64,000 nt of DNA from CAZOZZ01 sp965262425 (GCA_965262425.1 OZ253536.1:2542001-2606000), one strand, 5' to 3'; shown: positions 24,386-33,384, numbered from the stretch's first letter. Numbers and translations are program-made. Notes: a model not told the origin generated them from the letters alone.

Positions 24386-24564
24386 ACGCGCGTCACGGAT
24401 CCCGAATCTTCAGGTATGGATCGTATTCTGGGACGAACGATTCTTCCAAGACCGCCGAGGCGGCGACGTCCTTCGAGCAGATCCAGCCCTCGACAAAATA
24501 CCGGCCGGCCTGCTCGACGACTCAACTGGTCGGCTTCATCACTCTAGGATTCCTGACCGTGGTT

Positions 24565-24572
24565 GGGGGGGG
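24565..24572 (+). other. G8 homopolymer causing a frame change before the peroxidase
   Basis: An open frame from 24382 encodes a hydrophobic segment (LVGFITLGFLTVVGG), then hits eight G residues. In the present frame it ends at 24615. With one G fewer it continues as VVGG-CANPSSDSDG, a lipobox-like end that runs directly into the peroxidase frame. The tract is either a loss-of-function slip or a phase-variable switch. Confidence 0.65.
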
Positions 24573-24611
24573 TGCGCGAATCCTTCCTCCGATAGCGACG
24601 GAGCGGAGGCT

Positions 24612-25550
24612 GTGACGGAGGAAGAGTCCGTCGCTCGGACGTTTCTTCCGGAAATGGAAGTGCCCCCCGACAATCCACTGACTCCCTTTAAGGCCGCGCT
24701 CGGCGAGCAGCTCTTCTTCGACAAGCGGTTGTCGGCCGCAGGTGAGGTGTCCTGCGAAACATGTCATCTGCCCGAAATGGGCTGGACCGACGGGAAACCG
24801 TTCTCTACCACTTCCGGCGGGTCTGTGAACGGCCGTCACACCCCGACTCTGTACAACGCAGGCTATTATCGGGAGTGGTACTGGGATGGTCGCTCCCCGA
24901 CGCTGGAGGCACAGATTCTCGCCGCCTGGAAGTCTCAGATGGGGGCGGAACCAGAAGAAATCGCCGCGCGGATCGCGGACATCTCCGAGTACGAGGAGCA
25001 GTTCAGGCTCCACATGGGGACACCTGTCGAGGCGGACTCGATAGTGAAAGCGCTGGCAACGTTCGTCCGCACGATAGTGTCTGACGACTCTCCGTGGGAC
25101 CGCTACGAACGGGGTGACGAGAACGCCGTGTCAGGGAAAGTTGTGATGGGCTTCGACGTTTTCAGTGACAGTGAAAAGGCAAACTGCACCTTATGTCACC
25201 TGCCGCCTCTCTACACCGATACGCTGTATCACAACATCGGTGTGGGGTTCGAACGAAGTGAACCAGATCTCGGCCGTGGTGGTTTTCTTGAACGGTCCCT
25301 GGACGAACCGACAGTCGAAACGGAAGCGCTGCGCGGGGCGTTCAAGACACCCACGCTCCGAAGTATCACCGAGACAGGGCCTTATTTTCACGATGGTAGT
25401 GCCGAAACCCTGGAGGCGGCCGTCGATTTCGTTCTCGAGGGAGGCCACCCCAACCGATACCTGGATGAGAAGCTGCAACCCAGAAACCTGACAGCGCAGG
25501 AAAAAGATGCTCTCATGGAGTTCCTGCGTGCGCTCACACCAGAGCCATAA
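24612..25550 (+). CDS. Di-haem cytochrome c peroxidase / MauG family protein
   Basis: 312 residues as read from GTG 24612. Two c-type haem motifs are present: CETCH (C48, C51, H52) and CTLCH (C192, C195, H196). Between them are RHTPTLYNAGYYREWYWDGRSPTLEAQ and, after them, FKTPTLRSITETGPYFHDGSAETLEAAV, all typical of the family. Such enzymes reduce hydrogen peroxide or oxidise protein residues outside the cytoplasm, so export is required. The signal/lipoprotein region is out of frame (G8 tract, 24565-24572), and from this GTG the protein would lack a signal. Likely inactive or phase-variable. Confidence 0.85.
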   Translation: MTEEESVARTFLPEMEVPPDNPLTPFKAALGEQLFFDKRLSAAGEVSCETCHLPEMGWTDGKPFSTTSGGSVNGRHTPTLYNAGYYREWYWDGRSPTLEAQILAAWKSQMGAEPEEIAARIADISEYEEQFRLHMGTPVEADSIVKALATFVRTIVSDDSPWDRYERGDENAVSGKVVMGFDVFSDSEKANCTLCHLPPLYTDTLYHNIGVGFERSEPDLGRGGFLERSLDEPTVETEALRGAFKTPTLRSITETGPYFHDGSAETLEAAVDFVLEGGHPNRYLDEKLQPRNLTAQEKDALMEFLRALTPEP

Positions 25551-25739
25551 GAATTCGAGCGGCCGGTGAAACCAGGGACCGCGAGGCTGGCTTCTGTCTC
25601 CACACTACGTCGCGGTTCCGGCCCAGGATCGCGGTCCCCGGGGCGGCCCGTTGACGAGTGTTTGGGCCACTCCAGCTCCAGTCCGCACAATCTTGTTAAA
25701 CTTTGTCTCTATGACTGATTTTTGGACGAGACGGATTCG

Positions 25740-27347
25740 ATGAGTACGGTGAAATTTCAGGCGCTGGACGGCTTGAACTTCGACAACCGCTTCACCCGCG
25801 AACTGCCCGCCGATCCGGACACCACCAACACGCGACGCCAGGTGCATGGGGCCTGCTATTCTCGCGTTCGGCCCACACCTGTTGCCGAGCCTCGGCTAGT
25901 TGCCTACTCCCGGGAGGTCGCCGAAGAACTGGATCTCACGCATAAGGATTGTATGTCGCCGGAGTTTAGAGAAGTGTTTTCAGGCAATCGATTACTCGAG
26001 GGCATGGATCCGTATGCCACCTGCTACGGCGGTCACCAGTTTGGACAATGGGCGGGCCAGCTTGGAGACGGACGTGCGATCAATCTCGGAGAAACTGTCA
26101 GTCGCCGGGGGGAGCGGAGAACATTACAGCTCAAGGGCGCCGGCCCCACGCCATATTCACGTACAGCCGACGGGCTGGCCGTTCTGCGCTCTTCGGTACG
26201 GGAGTTCCTGTGCAGCGAGGCGATGCATCACCTCGGAGTGCCGACGACTCGGGCTCTCAGCCTTGTGACCACTGGCGAAACCGTGGTCCGGGACATGTTC
26301 TACGACGGTCGCCCCAGAGACGAGCAGGGAGCTGTCGTATGTCGCGTCGCCCCGTCGTTTTCCCGTTTCGGCAGCTTTGAGATATTTGCCGTTCGGAAAG
26401 ACGCCGGGGTACTCAAGCAATTGGCCGACTATACGATCCGCACGGACTTCCCCCATCTGGGCGAGCCGTCGCCGGCGGTCTATCTGCAGTGGTTTCGCGA
26501 GGTCTGCCTGAGAACTGCCGAGATGATCGTGCAATGGATGCGGGTGGGATTCGTCCACGGCGTCATGAACACCGACAACATGTCGATCCTCGGTCTCACC
26601 ATCGACTATGGACCCTACGGTTGGCTGGAGAACTTCGACCCCAACTGGACTCCCAACACAACCGACGCCGGAAGACGCCGGTACAGGTTCGGGAACCAGC
26701 CGGACATCGCCCATTGGAATTTGGGTCAGTTTGCCGAATCCATCCTGCCGTTGGTTCGTGATGTCGAGCCGCTACAAGACGCGCTCAACGGATATACCGC
26801 CGACTTCCAGGCCGGTTGGCAGGCGATGATGGCTCGCAAGTTGGGATGGCAGCGGTTCGAGCCGGACACCGACGCCGAGCTGGTTTCCGAACTGCTGGCG
26901 ATCCTTGAACTGGTGGAAACCGACATGACGCTGTTCCACCGTCGTTTGGCACAGGTCGATGTCCATTCCGCAGTCGTCACCGACACTTTATCGATCGAAC
27001 CCTTGATGGACGCCTATTATGTCCCCGATCAGTTAACCGCCGACTACCGCAAGCGTCTTGGGGCATGGATACGGTCGTACCGGGATCGCGTTCGAAAAGA
27101 CGCCATGCCTCACGATGAAAGGAGTCGGCGGATGAACGCCGTCAATCCCAAGTACGTCCTGCGAAACTACCTTGCCCAATTGGCCATCGACCGGGCCGAG
27201 CAGGGAGACGACTCGATGGTTCATGAACTACTGGAGTTGCTGCGGGATCCATACAGCGAACAACCCGAGCACGAACATCTGGCCGCAAAACGTCCGGATT
27301 GGGCACGACACCGCGAGGGTTGCTCAATGTTGTCCTGCAGTTCCTAG
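25740..27347 (+). CDS. selO: Protein adenylyltransferase SelO (YdiU/UPF0061)
   Basis: 535 residues from the ATG at 25740 (a TTG at 25722 is less likely). SelO is a pseudokinase-fold enzyme that transfers AMP to protein hydroxyls under redox stress. Signature segments are FDNRFTRELPADP, CYGGHQFGQWAGQLGDGRAINLGE, LQLKGAGPTPYSRTADG, FVHGVMNTDNMSILGLTIDYGPYGWLE and the terminal LSCSS, where the Cys replaces the selenocysteine of animal SelO. It follows the Rieske/peroxidase genes by about 190 bp, which makes a redox-themed neighbourhood. Confidence 0.95.
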   Translation: MSTVKFQALDGLNFDNRFTRELPADPDTTNTRRQVHGACYSRVRPTPVAEPRLVAYSREVAEELDLTHKDCMSPEFREVFSGNRLLEGMDPYATCYGGHQFGQWAGQLGDGRAINLGETVSRRGERRTLQLKGAGPTPYSRTADGLAVLRSSVREFLCSEAMHHLGVPTTRALSLVTTGETVVRDMFYDGRPRDEQGAVVCRVAPSFSRFGSFEIFAVRKDAGVLKQLADYTIRTDFPHLGEPSPAVYLQWFREVCLRTAEMIVQWMRVGFVHGVMNTDNMSILGLTIDYGPYGWLENFDPNWTPNTTDAGRRRYRFGNQPDIAHWNLGQFAESILPLVRDVEPLQDALNGYTADFQAGWQAMMARKLGWQRFEPDTDAELVSELLAILELVETDMTLFHRRLAQVDVHSAVVTDTLSIEPLMDAYYVPDQLTADYRKRLGAWIRSYRDRVRKDAMPHDERSRRMNAVNPKYVLRNYLAQLAIDRAEQGDDSMVHELLELLRDPYSEQPEHEHLAAKRPDWARHREGCSMLSCSS

Positions 27348-27550
27348 TGGTCCCCGCCAGATATAGCGATACTATCTCCAAAGGAGGTTGCGAGCGGTTT
27401 GCGCACCTGGCCGCGGCCGACCGCCGGGCAATCCTCGAAATTCGGGGGACGACCAAGGACGATTTCGCGGATTACCAGCGGCCTGGTTTCTAACCGGGCA
27501 CGAGATCGACTCGTAGATCACGTCGAACTGTCGACCTGAAGGACATCACA
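27348..27550. other. Gap after selO with an unassigned C-terminal-looking fragment
   Basis: A short frame ends at 27493 with LAAADRRAILEIRGTTKDDFADYQRPGF. It could be the tail of a lost gene, but I cannot name it. The first 20 bp (CCTAGTGGTCCCCGCCAGA) match 35709-35727. Confidence 0.35.
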
Positions 27551-28399
27551 ATGGCTGAATTCAACGCGGCCGATGTGCGCGGCTACTACGACCGACACAC
27601 CGACTATTTCGTCAACCACCGCCCGGGGGGCCGTGTCGGCGCTATCCACCGCGCAGTCTGGGCCCCCGGAGTCACCAGCCAAACAGCAGCGTTCCAATAC
27701 GTCGAGAGCAGGATTCTCGCGCACCTCCGTGACCGGCCGAACGGGTCGGACCCAACGCACGTGGTGGACCTGGGGTGCGGTGTGGGCGCGAGCCTGTGCT
27801 ACCTGGCCGCGCGACTGCCCATCCACGGCACCGGTCTCACACTGAGTCCGGTCCAAGTATTGCGCGCCGAGCAGCGCATCAGGGAAGCGGGACTCTCGGA
27901 CCGCGTCACATGTCTCGAGGCCGACTACTGTGCGCCGCTCGACGGTCTGGCCCCGGCCGACGTCGTGTATGCCATAGAGTCGTTCGTCCACGGACCGGAC
28001 CCGGCACGTTTCTTCGCGGCGTGCTCACGGATCGTGAGACGTGGCGGGCTGCTCTTTATCTGCGACGACTTCCGTCGGCGGGTCACCGAACCGGCGGCGA
28101 CCCGCGCGGTTGCACAGTTCAAGAAAGCGTGGCATCTCAACACGCTGCTCCACTCTGACGAGCTTTCAACATTGGCCGTGAACGCCGGCTTCGAGCATCT
28201 GTCGACGGACGACCTCACACCGTACTTGCGGCTCGGTCATCCCCGCGACCGGCTCGCCGCACTGTTCGTCGCCTTGTGCGGTTGGCTCCCGCTTGAAAGG
28301 ACCCGCTTCGGGTACCTGCCGGGCGGGACGGCGTTGCAGACCTGCCTGGGGCGCGGGTGGATCGGATACGATCTCGCGTTGTTCCGCCGCCATCGCTGA
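27551..28399 (+). CDS. SAM-dependent methyltransferase, small-molecule type
   Basis: 282 residues. The class I core has motif I HVVDLGCGVGASLCYLA (about 73-90), the LTLSPVQVLRAEQRI segment characteristic of gamma-tocopherol/sarcosine and cyclopropane-type methyltransferases, EADYCAPL, and YAIESFVHGPDPARFF. The C-terminus is family-specific. The substrate is unknown. It stands alone on the plus strand, with the next methyltransferase 236 bp downstream. The two share only the general fold. Confidence 0.83.
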   Translation: MAEFNAADVRGYYDRHTDYFVNHRPGGRVGAIHRAVWAPGVTSQTAAFQYVESRILAHLRDRPNGSDPTHVVDLGCGVGASLCYLAARLPIHGTGLTLSPVQVLRAEQRIREAGLSDRVTCLEADYCAPLDGLAPADVVYAIESFVHGPDPARFFAACSRIVRRGGLLFICDDFRRRVTEPAATRAVAQFKKAWHLNTLLHSDELSTLAVNAGFEHLSTDDLTPYLRLGHPRDRLAALFVALCGWLPLERTRFGYLPGGTALQTCLGRGWIGYDLALFRRHR

Positions 28400-28635
28400 T
28401 GCTGAGCTGGGAATTATTGTTGGATAATGCCGCTTCCTACACGAGCCTGGATGAGAAGTGCACTCCCGGTTGGCAGGAAGTCGCTCAGGATCGCCGGTGG
28501 TGCCCAATGTAAGGCGCATGTCTCGCCAAGGGCGATTGTCGCAGCTCTTGGGCATCGTCGGCAGCTGCAAAATCAGGGTAGAATGAATACGATACCTTCT
28601 GGAATGCCTTTGATGCAGTAAGTCAGTCATTTGCG

Positions 28636-29535
28636 ATGGTTCACGGACCCACCTCAGCACCGCCGAGCCTGGCATGTCCCCTGTGCCGCCTGCCGCTGCC
28701 GAATGTCAGCGCGTGCGCGTGCGGCTTCAAACCGCGACTGGTAGACGGCATCGTCGATCTGATGACGCCCGAACAGCTGACCGAGTACGGAGAGTTCTCC
28801 GCGGCATACGACCGGCTAAGCGCTCGACAGAAATGGGGTGGTGAGGATCTCGACCTTCCGTTTGGGCCCCTCGGGCATCACGAAGTGTGGGCGGTACGGC
28901 GGCGAACCTTTAAGAGACTGGACCGTCTGTTGCAGACTGAGTGCCCGTCGAAAGGAACCGCCCTCGACGTGGGAGCGGGCAACTGCTGGTTGACCCGACA
29001 TCTGGATCACTGGGGATTTGCCGCGACAGCCCTCGACGTCAATGATGGGTCCGAGGACGGCCTCGCGGCAGGAGCGGCCTTCCTTTCCTGCGGGGACAGT
29101 TTCGAGCGCGTACGGGCGCCTATGGGATGCCTGCCCTTCCTGGATCAGGTCTTCGATGCCGTCGTCGCGAGCCGCTCTCTGCATTACTGTCGGGATCTTG
29201 CTTACACACTTGGCGAGTTCACGCGGGTTCTCAAGCCTTCTGGCGTGATTGTCGTTCTGGACTCGCCCTGGTACGAGCGCGAGAAGGACGGTGTACGGTC
29301 CCATGAGGAGGGTGTTAGAGCACTCGTCGAGCGATGGGGATTGGATGAGGCACACGCGCGCCGGTCTTTTTTCCTGTTCCGGGACGCCTTCGATGACGCC
29401 ATAAGACGCAACAGTCTGGAGTACCGGCACATTCGCGTGTGGCCGGGAAGGGCACGAGCGATCGAGAGCGTGAAGGGCCGTTTCTTCGAAAGACGTATCG
29501 CGGCTTTCCCAATACTAATGATCAGCGCCACCTAG
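28636..29535 (+). CDS. Methyltransferase with N-terminal Trm112-like zinc ribbon
   Basis: 299 residues. The first 45 residues form a zinc-ribbon of the Trm112/rRNA-methyltransferase type, with cysteines in CPLCRLPLPNVSACACGFKPRLVDGIVDLM. A class I methyltransferase core follows (about 95-210; ALDVGAGNCWLTRHLDHWGF, DAVVASRSLHYCRDLAYTLGEFTRVLKPSG). The C-terminal 90 residues are less conserved. The ribbon suggests action on RNA, a lipid carrier or a bulky metabolite. The substrate cannot be decided. Confidence 0.8.
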   Translation: MVHGPTSAPPSLACPLCRLPLPNVSACACGFKPRLVDGIVDLMTPEQLTEYGEFSAAYDRLSARQKWGGEDLDLPFGPLGHHEVWAVRRRTFKRLDRLLQTECPSKGTALDVGAGNCWLTRHLDHWGFAATALDVNDGSEDGLAAGAAFLSCGDSFERVRAPMGCLPFLDQVFDAVVASRSLHYCRDLAYTLGEFTRVLKPSGVIVVLDSPWYEREKDGVRSHEEGVRALVERWGLDEAHARRSFFLFRDAFDDAIRRNSLEYRHIRVWPGRARAIESVKGRFFERRIAAFPILMISAT

Positions 29536-29540
29536 TGGCC

Positions 29541-29600
29541 TCGGCGGCGGAAGAGATCGTAGTGAGAATCGAGGCCAGATTTTATCGATTTCACGTCGAA
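29541..29600. repeat. Partial copy of the 53.6-kb inverted-repeat element
   Basis: The stretch GCGGAAGAGATCGTAGTGAG then AATCGAGGCCAGATTTT matches 53642-53702, with small gaps. It follows the methyltransferase stop directly. Only the left part of the element is present. Confidence 0.65.
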
Positions 29601-29702
29601 TTTCACGGACTTACTCTGCTCCCTTCGCCGAATTGAACGCTGGATTTTCCAGGCAGAAAACTTCTCATTTGGCGGCGTCCGGGTCGTCGAGGAGAACAAG
29701 AC

Positions 29703-30212
29703 TCAGGGTAAAGCGCTGACTCGGTAGAGTAGACTTTCTCGGCCTCCTGCGTCAGGCCGTGATCCCACACGAACTCCGCCAATATTTACCACGGCACGTT
29801 GCGAACGGGTATTGTCAGGACCAACAAGAAGGACAACGCTGCCGACGAAGTTGAAGGCGTGCCGGAGCATGAGCCTTTTCATCTCCTTGTTGTAAACGCC
29901 ACCCCAGTGAGACCTGGCCAGGAAGGTCCAACCGATTTCGACCTCGCTGTTCTCCTTGTCGTATCCATGGAATCGTGACGATCCGATCACCTGGCGATCT
30001 TCTGAATCGATGGCAATCAGTGCTCCACCGGATTGCAAGGCATCGTGGAAAAACACTTTGAACACGTCTTCGTTATAGCGGTCATTGATCGGATGTTGTT
30101 CCCAAATGAGTGGATCTGAAGCGACTGCGTATAGATCCTCGAAATCGTCTGGTCGAAGAGGTCTGAGTTCGAGAAGCTCACCTTTCAAAGTTGGTTGGAG
30201 ATCGAAGGACAT
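29703..30212 (-). CDS. GNAT-family N-acetyltransferase
   Basis: 169 residues of the RimJ/RimL-like type. ELLELRPLRPDDFEDLYAVASDPLIWEQHP opens the fold, VEIGWTFLARSHWGGVYNKEMKRLMLRHAF is the acetyl-CoA-binding region, and VVLLVGPDNTRSQRAVVNIGGVRVG is the conserved last strand and helix. It transfers an acetyl group to an amine. The substrate is unknown. Start chosen at the ATG giving the MSFDLQPTLKGELLELRPL N-terminus. Confidence 0.85.
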   Translation of the reverse strand: MSFDLQPTLKGELLELRPLRPDDFEDLYAVASDPLIWEQHPINDRYNEDVFKVFFHDALQSGGALIAIDSEDRQVIGSSRFHGYDKENSEVEIGWTFLARSHWGGVYNKEMKRLMLRHAFNFVGSVVLLVGPDNTRSQRAVVNIGGVRVGSRPDAGGRESLLYRVSALP

Positions 30213-30450
30213 TCTTGCCTGAGAGTTTATCCTCGCGCTTGGGGAGGGACCAGAGGAACATCTTCAGCCACTAACGACAAGATGGGAGTTGTCCTTCGCG
30301 ATCGATCGCTCGCAGACGGCGATCAAAACTACTGCCACGTGTTACCCCCGCGATCCGAAAGGAGGCCGGGCTGCAACCTGTCTGGTGGCACGATTCCGTT
30401 CATGCAGAGGTAGACGACCAGCTGACCTGCCGTCGGTTTACCCAGCCCGC
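30213..30450. other. Intergenic stretch, nothing recognised
   Basis: No gene, hairpin or known repeat is supported between the two acetyltransferase genes. Confidence 0.5.
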
Positions 30451-30972
30451 TTACTGGATGCTCAACCCTATCGCCTGTGCCACTCTCCGAAATGCCGCCG
30501 TGTCGAGCCGGTGCACTTCGCTGCCGAAGCACAGTTCGGTGTGTCGGACGTCATCCTTGAGCCGGTAGCCGGGCCGCGTACCCTCGAGCTGAAGGCCCAG
30601 CTTCTCGAGTAGGGTCGCCGACCCGGTGTTGCCAGCGAGACACTCGCCCTCGATCCGGTATGCGTTGCAGCGCTCGATAGCGTAGGCGCAGAGGAACTGC
30701 CCCAGGCGCGTTCCCACGCCGCGTCCCCACGACTTGCGAAGGAGCTGAAATCCGATCTCAAATCCTTTCGGGCTCGCCTCGACTGCGACGACTGCGCCGT
30801 GGCCCAGAAATTCACCATTGAGATCTTCTACGGCGAACACCGCGGTGCGTGGCGTCTCGCCGCCAGCAAGTTCCTTGGCCTGTCGGTCGAGGATCGGTCC
30901 GAAGTACTCCCCGACCGCGTCGAGGGAAATCGGCGTGAACCAGAGCCATCGACCAACTTCGGGATCGGACAA
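30451..30972 (-). CDS. GNAT-family N-acetyltransferase (RimJ/RimL-like)
   Basis: 173 residues. FLGHGAVVAVEASPKGFEIGFQLLRKSWGRGVGTRLGQFL is the beta4 strand and the pyrophosphate-binding loop (R/Q-x-x-G-x-G/A as RKSWGRGVGT). YRIEGECLAGNTGSATLLEKLGLQLEGTRPGYRLKDDVRHTELCFG is the standard C-terminal block. The N-terminus (MSDPEVGRWLWFTPISLDAV) appears short of the first beta strand, so the true start may be further upstream or the end eroded. It is not closely similar to the neighbouring GNAT. Confidence 0.8.
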   Translation of the reverse strand: MSDPEVGRWLWFTPISLDAVGEYFGPILDRQAKELAGGETPRTAVFAVEDLNGEFLGHGAVVAVEASPKGFEIGFQLLRKSWGRGVGTRLGQFLCAYAIERCNAYRIEGECLAGNTGSATLLEKLGLQLEGTRPGYRLKDDVRHTELCFGSEVHRLDTAAFRRVAQAIGLSIQ

Positions 30973-31427
30973 AAGCTCGGCGAAGGCCGGAATGTCCTCC
31001 CGGTTGGCGTAGCGATAGCGCTCGGTTTCGTGAGTCAGCTTTCACTCATCCTGCAATGGTACATCCGGCAACAGATGACTCTCAACTGCAACCCTCCAGG
31101 CGTACTGACCTCATTCGGGGGAAGGTCAGGATAAGTAAAACAAACGAGGTTCGCCGTATAAGAGGCACGGTAGCAATGTCGCGGATGGGATGTTATGTGA
31201 AGTGGCGCGAGGCAGAGCGACCCTTTGAACGTGGTAACAGGCCGCTAATGTCCCGCCAGCGCGCTGGCACCTACGTGTTCGCACTGGTCGTAGTCGCGCG
31301 AACAGACCGCTGGTGGGGAATTGAGGCTCGCAGTGGCCGGAATTTGACAACCGCACCCCGACCCGTCATTAGAATCCGAGTGCTCGCGATCATCGCAATC
31401 TCTACACCGTCCTCAGAAAGGCCAGTG
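30973..31427. other. 455-bp intergenic stretch, no supported gene
   Basis: The region between the second acetyltransferase and the cupin gene contains open frames, but none shows family features, a ribosome site or good codon use. No terminator or repeat was seen. Confidence 0.5.
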
Positions 31428-32168
31428 TCAGCCGCTCGGGGAGCGGTGGGGCGAGGCCGAGCTCGACATGTGGACTGATTGAAGCCGACGGAAGACGTAC
31501 GTCGAAGGGGCGTTTTGAATTTCCCTATCCTCTGGCAAGTGACCAGTCTTGACGAAGATCACGGTTTCCTCCTCGACGAAGGGATGATGAGTGCTCAAGT
31601 GAGGACTCTGTATCCATGTACCCTTGGGATACGTGCCGTGCTCATCTCGGAAGGTCCCGGAAAGCACGAAGATCTCTTCTCCACCCCAGTGTTGGTGTCG
31701 AATGAAGCGCTCACCAGCGGGCCAATGGACAAGGGCCGTCCCTCCGCTGCCCATGGAGTGGAGTGGCTTGACTCTCAGGTTGCCCTGGCCGGCAAGCCAA
31801 GGTTCTTCCCCAGCCTGCAAGTGCACAAGTTCCTGGTCATCCTCAGCGAATGGGCCTGACCTCACATAGAGCGTGCATCCGGTTTCGGTCGAGCCCGCGT
31901 CCATTTCTCCCGGGGGACGGCGTGAATAGCCGTTCTCCCCGAGAGTGCCTTCGGGGAGCTGCCAGGCCCCCTCGAGCACGACGACCTCGATGCCCCACCC
32001 TTGGTGAAGTGAAGGCAGTCGCGCACCAGGCCCCAAGCGGAGGATCGACACCTCGTGCATGCCGGATTCGTTCCTGGCGACAAGTACCTTCTTCTCGACA
32101 CCTGGTGTCCCGGTTGCCGTCCAGGCCAGTTCGCTCGTGACGTGTTTCCGTTGTTCTTCAGATTTCAT
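31428..32168 (-). CDS. Cupin protein (ChrR-like double cupin)
   Basis: 246 residues with two cupin barrels. In the second (about 140-215) the metal-site pattern is GERFIRHQHWGGEEIFVLSGTFRDEHGTYPKGTWIQSPHLSTHHP, typical of ChrR-type cupins. The first (about 25-110) has LPSLHQGWGIEVVVLEGAWQL. Such proteins bind a metal and act as oxidative-stress anti-sigma domains or as dioxygenase-like enzymes. No sigma factor is adjacent. It lies 35 bp downstream of a 52-residue gene on the same strand and opposite a LysR gene, so it is probably a LysR target. Confidence 0.82.
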   Translation of the reverse strand: MKSEEQRKHVTSELAWTATGTPGVEKKVLVARNESGMHEVSILRLGPGARLPSLHQGWGIEVVVLEGAWQLPEGTLGENGYSRRPPGEMDAGSTETGCTLYVRSGPFAEDDQELVHLQAGEEPWLAGQGNLRVKPLHSMGSGGTALVHWPAGERFIRHQHWGGEEIFVLSGTFRDEHGTYPKGTWIQSPHLSTHHPFVEEETVIFVKTGHLPEDREIQNAPSTYVFRRLQSVHMSSSASPHRSPSG

Positions 32169-32203
32169 GCCTTGCCATCCTCGCGCGTGTCCTTACTGAT
32201 TGA

Positions 32204-32362
32204 CTAGGAAGCTTCGTATATCCGAACTTCGGGATCCGCATTCAATAGAGGACCAAGCTCACCAACGATATCGTTGATGAACATGTCGCTCTCTAAGTAC
32301 GACTCCGCAGCTTCTCGATTATTGTCTGCCAATTTTAAGGGTGATCTGCAGATAAGTTTCAT
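32204..32362 (-). CDS. Small acidic protein, 52 residues, divergent from lysR
   Basis: A 52-residue frame from the ATG at 32362 preceded by GAGGAG at ideal spacing (6 bases). The sequence begins KLICRSPLKLADNNREAAES and ends DPEVRIYEAS. It is soluble and acidic. No family is recognised. The gene shares the low G+C of the lysR gene and sits head-to-head with it, in front of the cupin gene, the usual place for a LysR-regulated operon. Confidence 0.55.
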   Translation of the reverse strand: MKLICRSPLKLADNNREAAESYLESDMFINDIVGELGPLLNADPEVRIYEAS

Positions 32363-32432
32363 TACTAACTCCTCGATTGAAAAGTGAATGTGTTTGAAAG
32401 CCCGATCTAACGTTTTCGATAATGCTAGAATG

Positions 32433-32446
32433 TGTGTTAATACACA
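32433..32446. promoter_or_regulatory. Candidate LysR-type binding site
   Basis: TGTGT-TAAT-ACACA, a perfect inverted repeat of the T-N11-A class, sits in the 134-bp AT-rich gap between lysR and the divergent small gene, 50 bp before the lysR start. Confidence 0.5.
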
Positions 32447-32496
32447 AAATGATTTAATAAATATATCTAATAGATTTTACGAATATATAGAACGCG

Positions 32497-33384
32497 ATGA
32501 ATTTTTCTCAATTGCAATTTGTAAAAGCCACAGCGGAACTGAAGTCATTCACCAGAGCGGCCCAGTTGTGTCATGTGACACAGCCCACCCTGTCGAATGG
32601 TGTCTCGAAGTTGGAAGAAGAACTGGGTGAAAAGATATTTGTCAGAACCACGCGAATGGTAGCTTTGACCTCATTTGGAGAAATGCTGTTGCCGGCTATT
32701 GCGTCGATTTTGAGTTTAGAGAAGATGATTTACTTGAATGCCAGGGAATTTGCCAATCCTGAAACCGTGGTCTTAAAGATTGGGATGTCTCCGTTGGCCA
32801 GCACCAAAGTCATCACTCTTCTGACAAATTCATACAAAGCACAGAATAGCAAACACGACGTTCTGCTCATCGAAGAGAATCTAAGCATTCTTGATGAACA
32901 ATTGAGAAACCATGAGCTGGATCTCATTGTGGTACCCATCGTCAAAAGAGCTTCCAGAAAAACTTCGATCCGGTTGTATGACGAGGATCTCTTCTTCATC
33001 GACAGTGCGGACCAGGCTCAGTCTAGAGTGGCTGTGAACGATATTAGAGACAAGACATTTGTGATGGTCCCCGATTCCTGCGGGCTTTCGGAAATCACCA
33101 GGTCTCTCTTGCGTACTGCCGGAAAAGAGGTGAAAGAATACGAAGGAAAGGCGCTCAGTTACCAGGTGTTGGCAGATTGGGCATCACATGGACTGGGTTC
33201 GGCAATATTACCGAAAAGTAAGATTTCACCACATATTTCAAAGCAACAGATCTTCAAGTCCAACAAACCTGCCAGGATTTCTTTTGAAGCCAAGTGGTGG
33301 TCAAAAGATAACAAGCCACTGAAGAGAATGATGCTGCACTTCAAGAACAACATCGATGAAATTGTTAAAGGTATAGCCGAATAG
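32497..33384 (+). CDS. LysR-family transcriptional regulator
   Basis: 295 residues, normal length. The N-terminal helix-turn-helix (about 1-60) is MNFSQLQFVKATAELKSFTRAAQLCHVTQPTLSNGVSKLEEELGEKIFVR, and the substrate-binding domain (about 90-290) follows with VLKIGMSPLASTK and ELDLIVVPIV. Codon use and G+C (clearly lower than the neighbours, many AAA/AAT/TTT codons) point to recent transfer. It most likely controls the divergent small gene and the cupin. The inducer is unknown. Confidence 0.92.
   Translation: MNFSQLQFVKATAELKSFTRAAQLCHVTQPTLSNGVSKLEEELGEKIFVRTTRMVALTSFGEMLLPAIASILSLEKMIYLNAREFANPETVVLKIGMSPLASTKVITLLTNSYKAQNSKHDVLLIEENLSILDEQLRNHELDLIVVPIVKRASRKTSIRLYDEDLFFIDSADQAQSRVAVNDIRDKTFVMVPDSCGLSEITRSLLRTAGKEVKEYEGKALSYQVLADWASHGLGSAILPKSKISPHISKQQIFKSNKPARISFEAKWWSKDNKPLKRMMLHFKNNIDEIVKGIAE

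Noticed and set aside
27299..27493. Frame overlapping the selO end considered as a frameshifted selO tail
   Set aside because: selO already ends with the family-typical LSCSS; the extra frame has no SelO similarity.
31056..31478. 140-codon plus-strand frame
   Set aside because: Composition is Arg/Pro/Val-rich with no family motif, and it overlaps the 3' end of the cupin gene.
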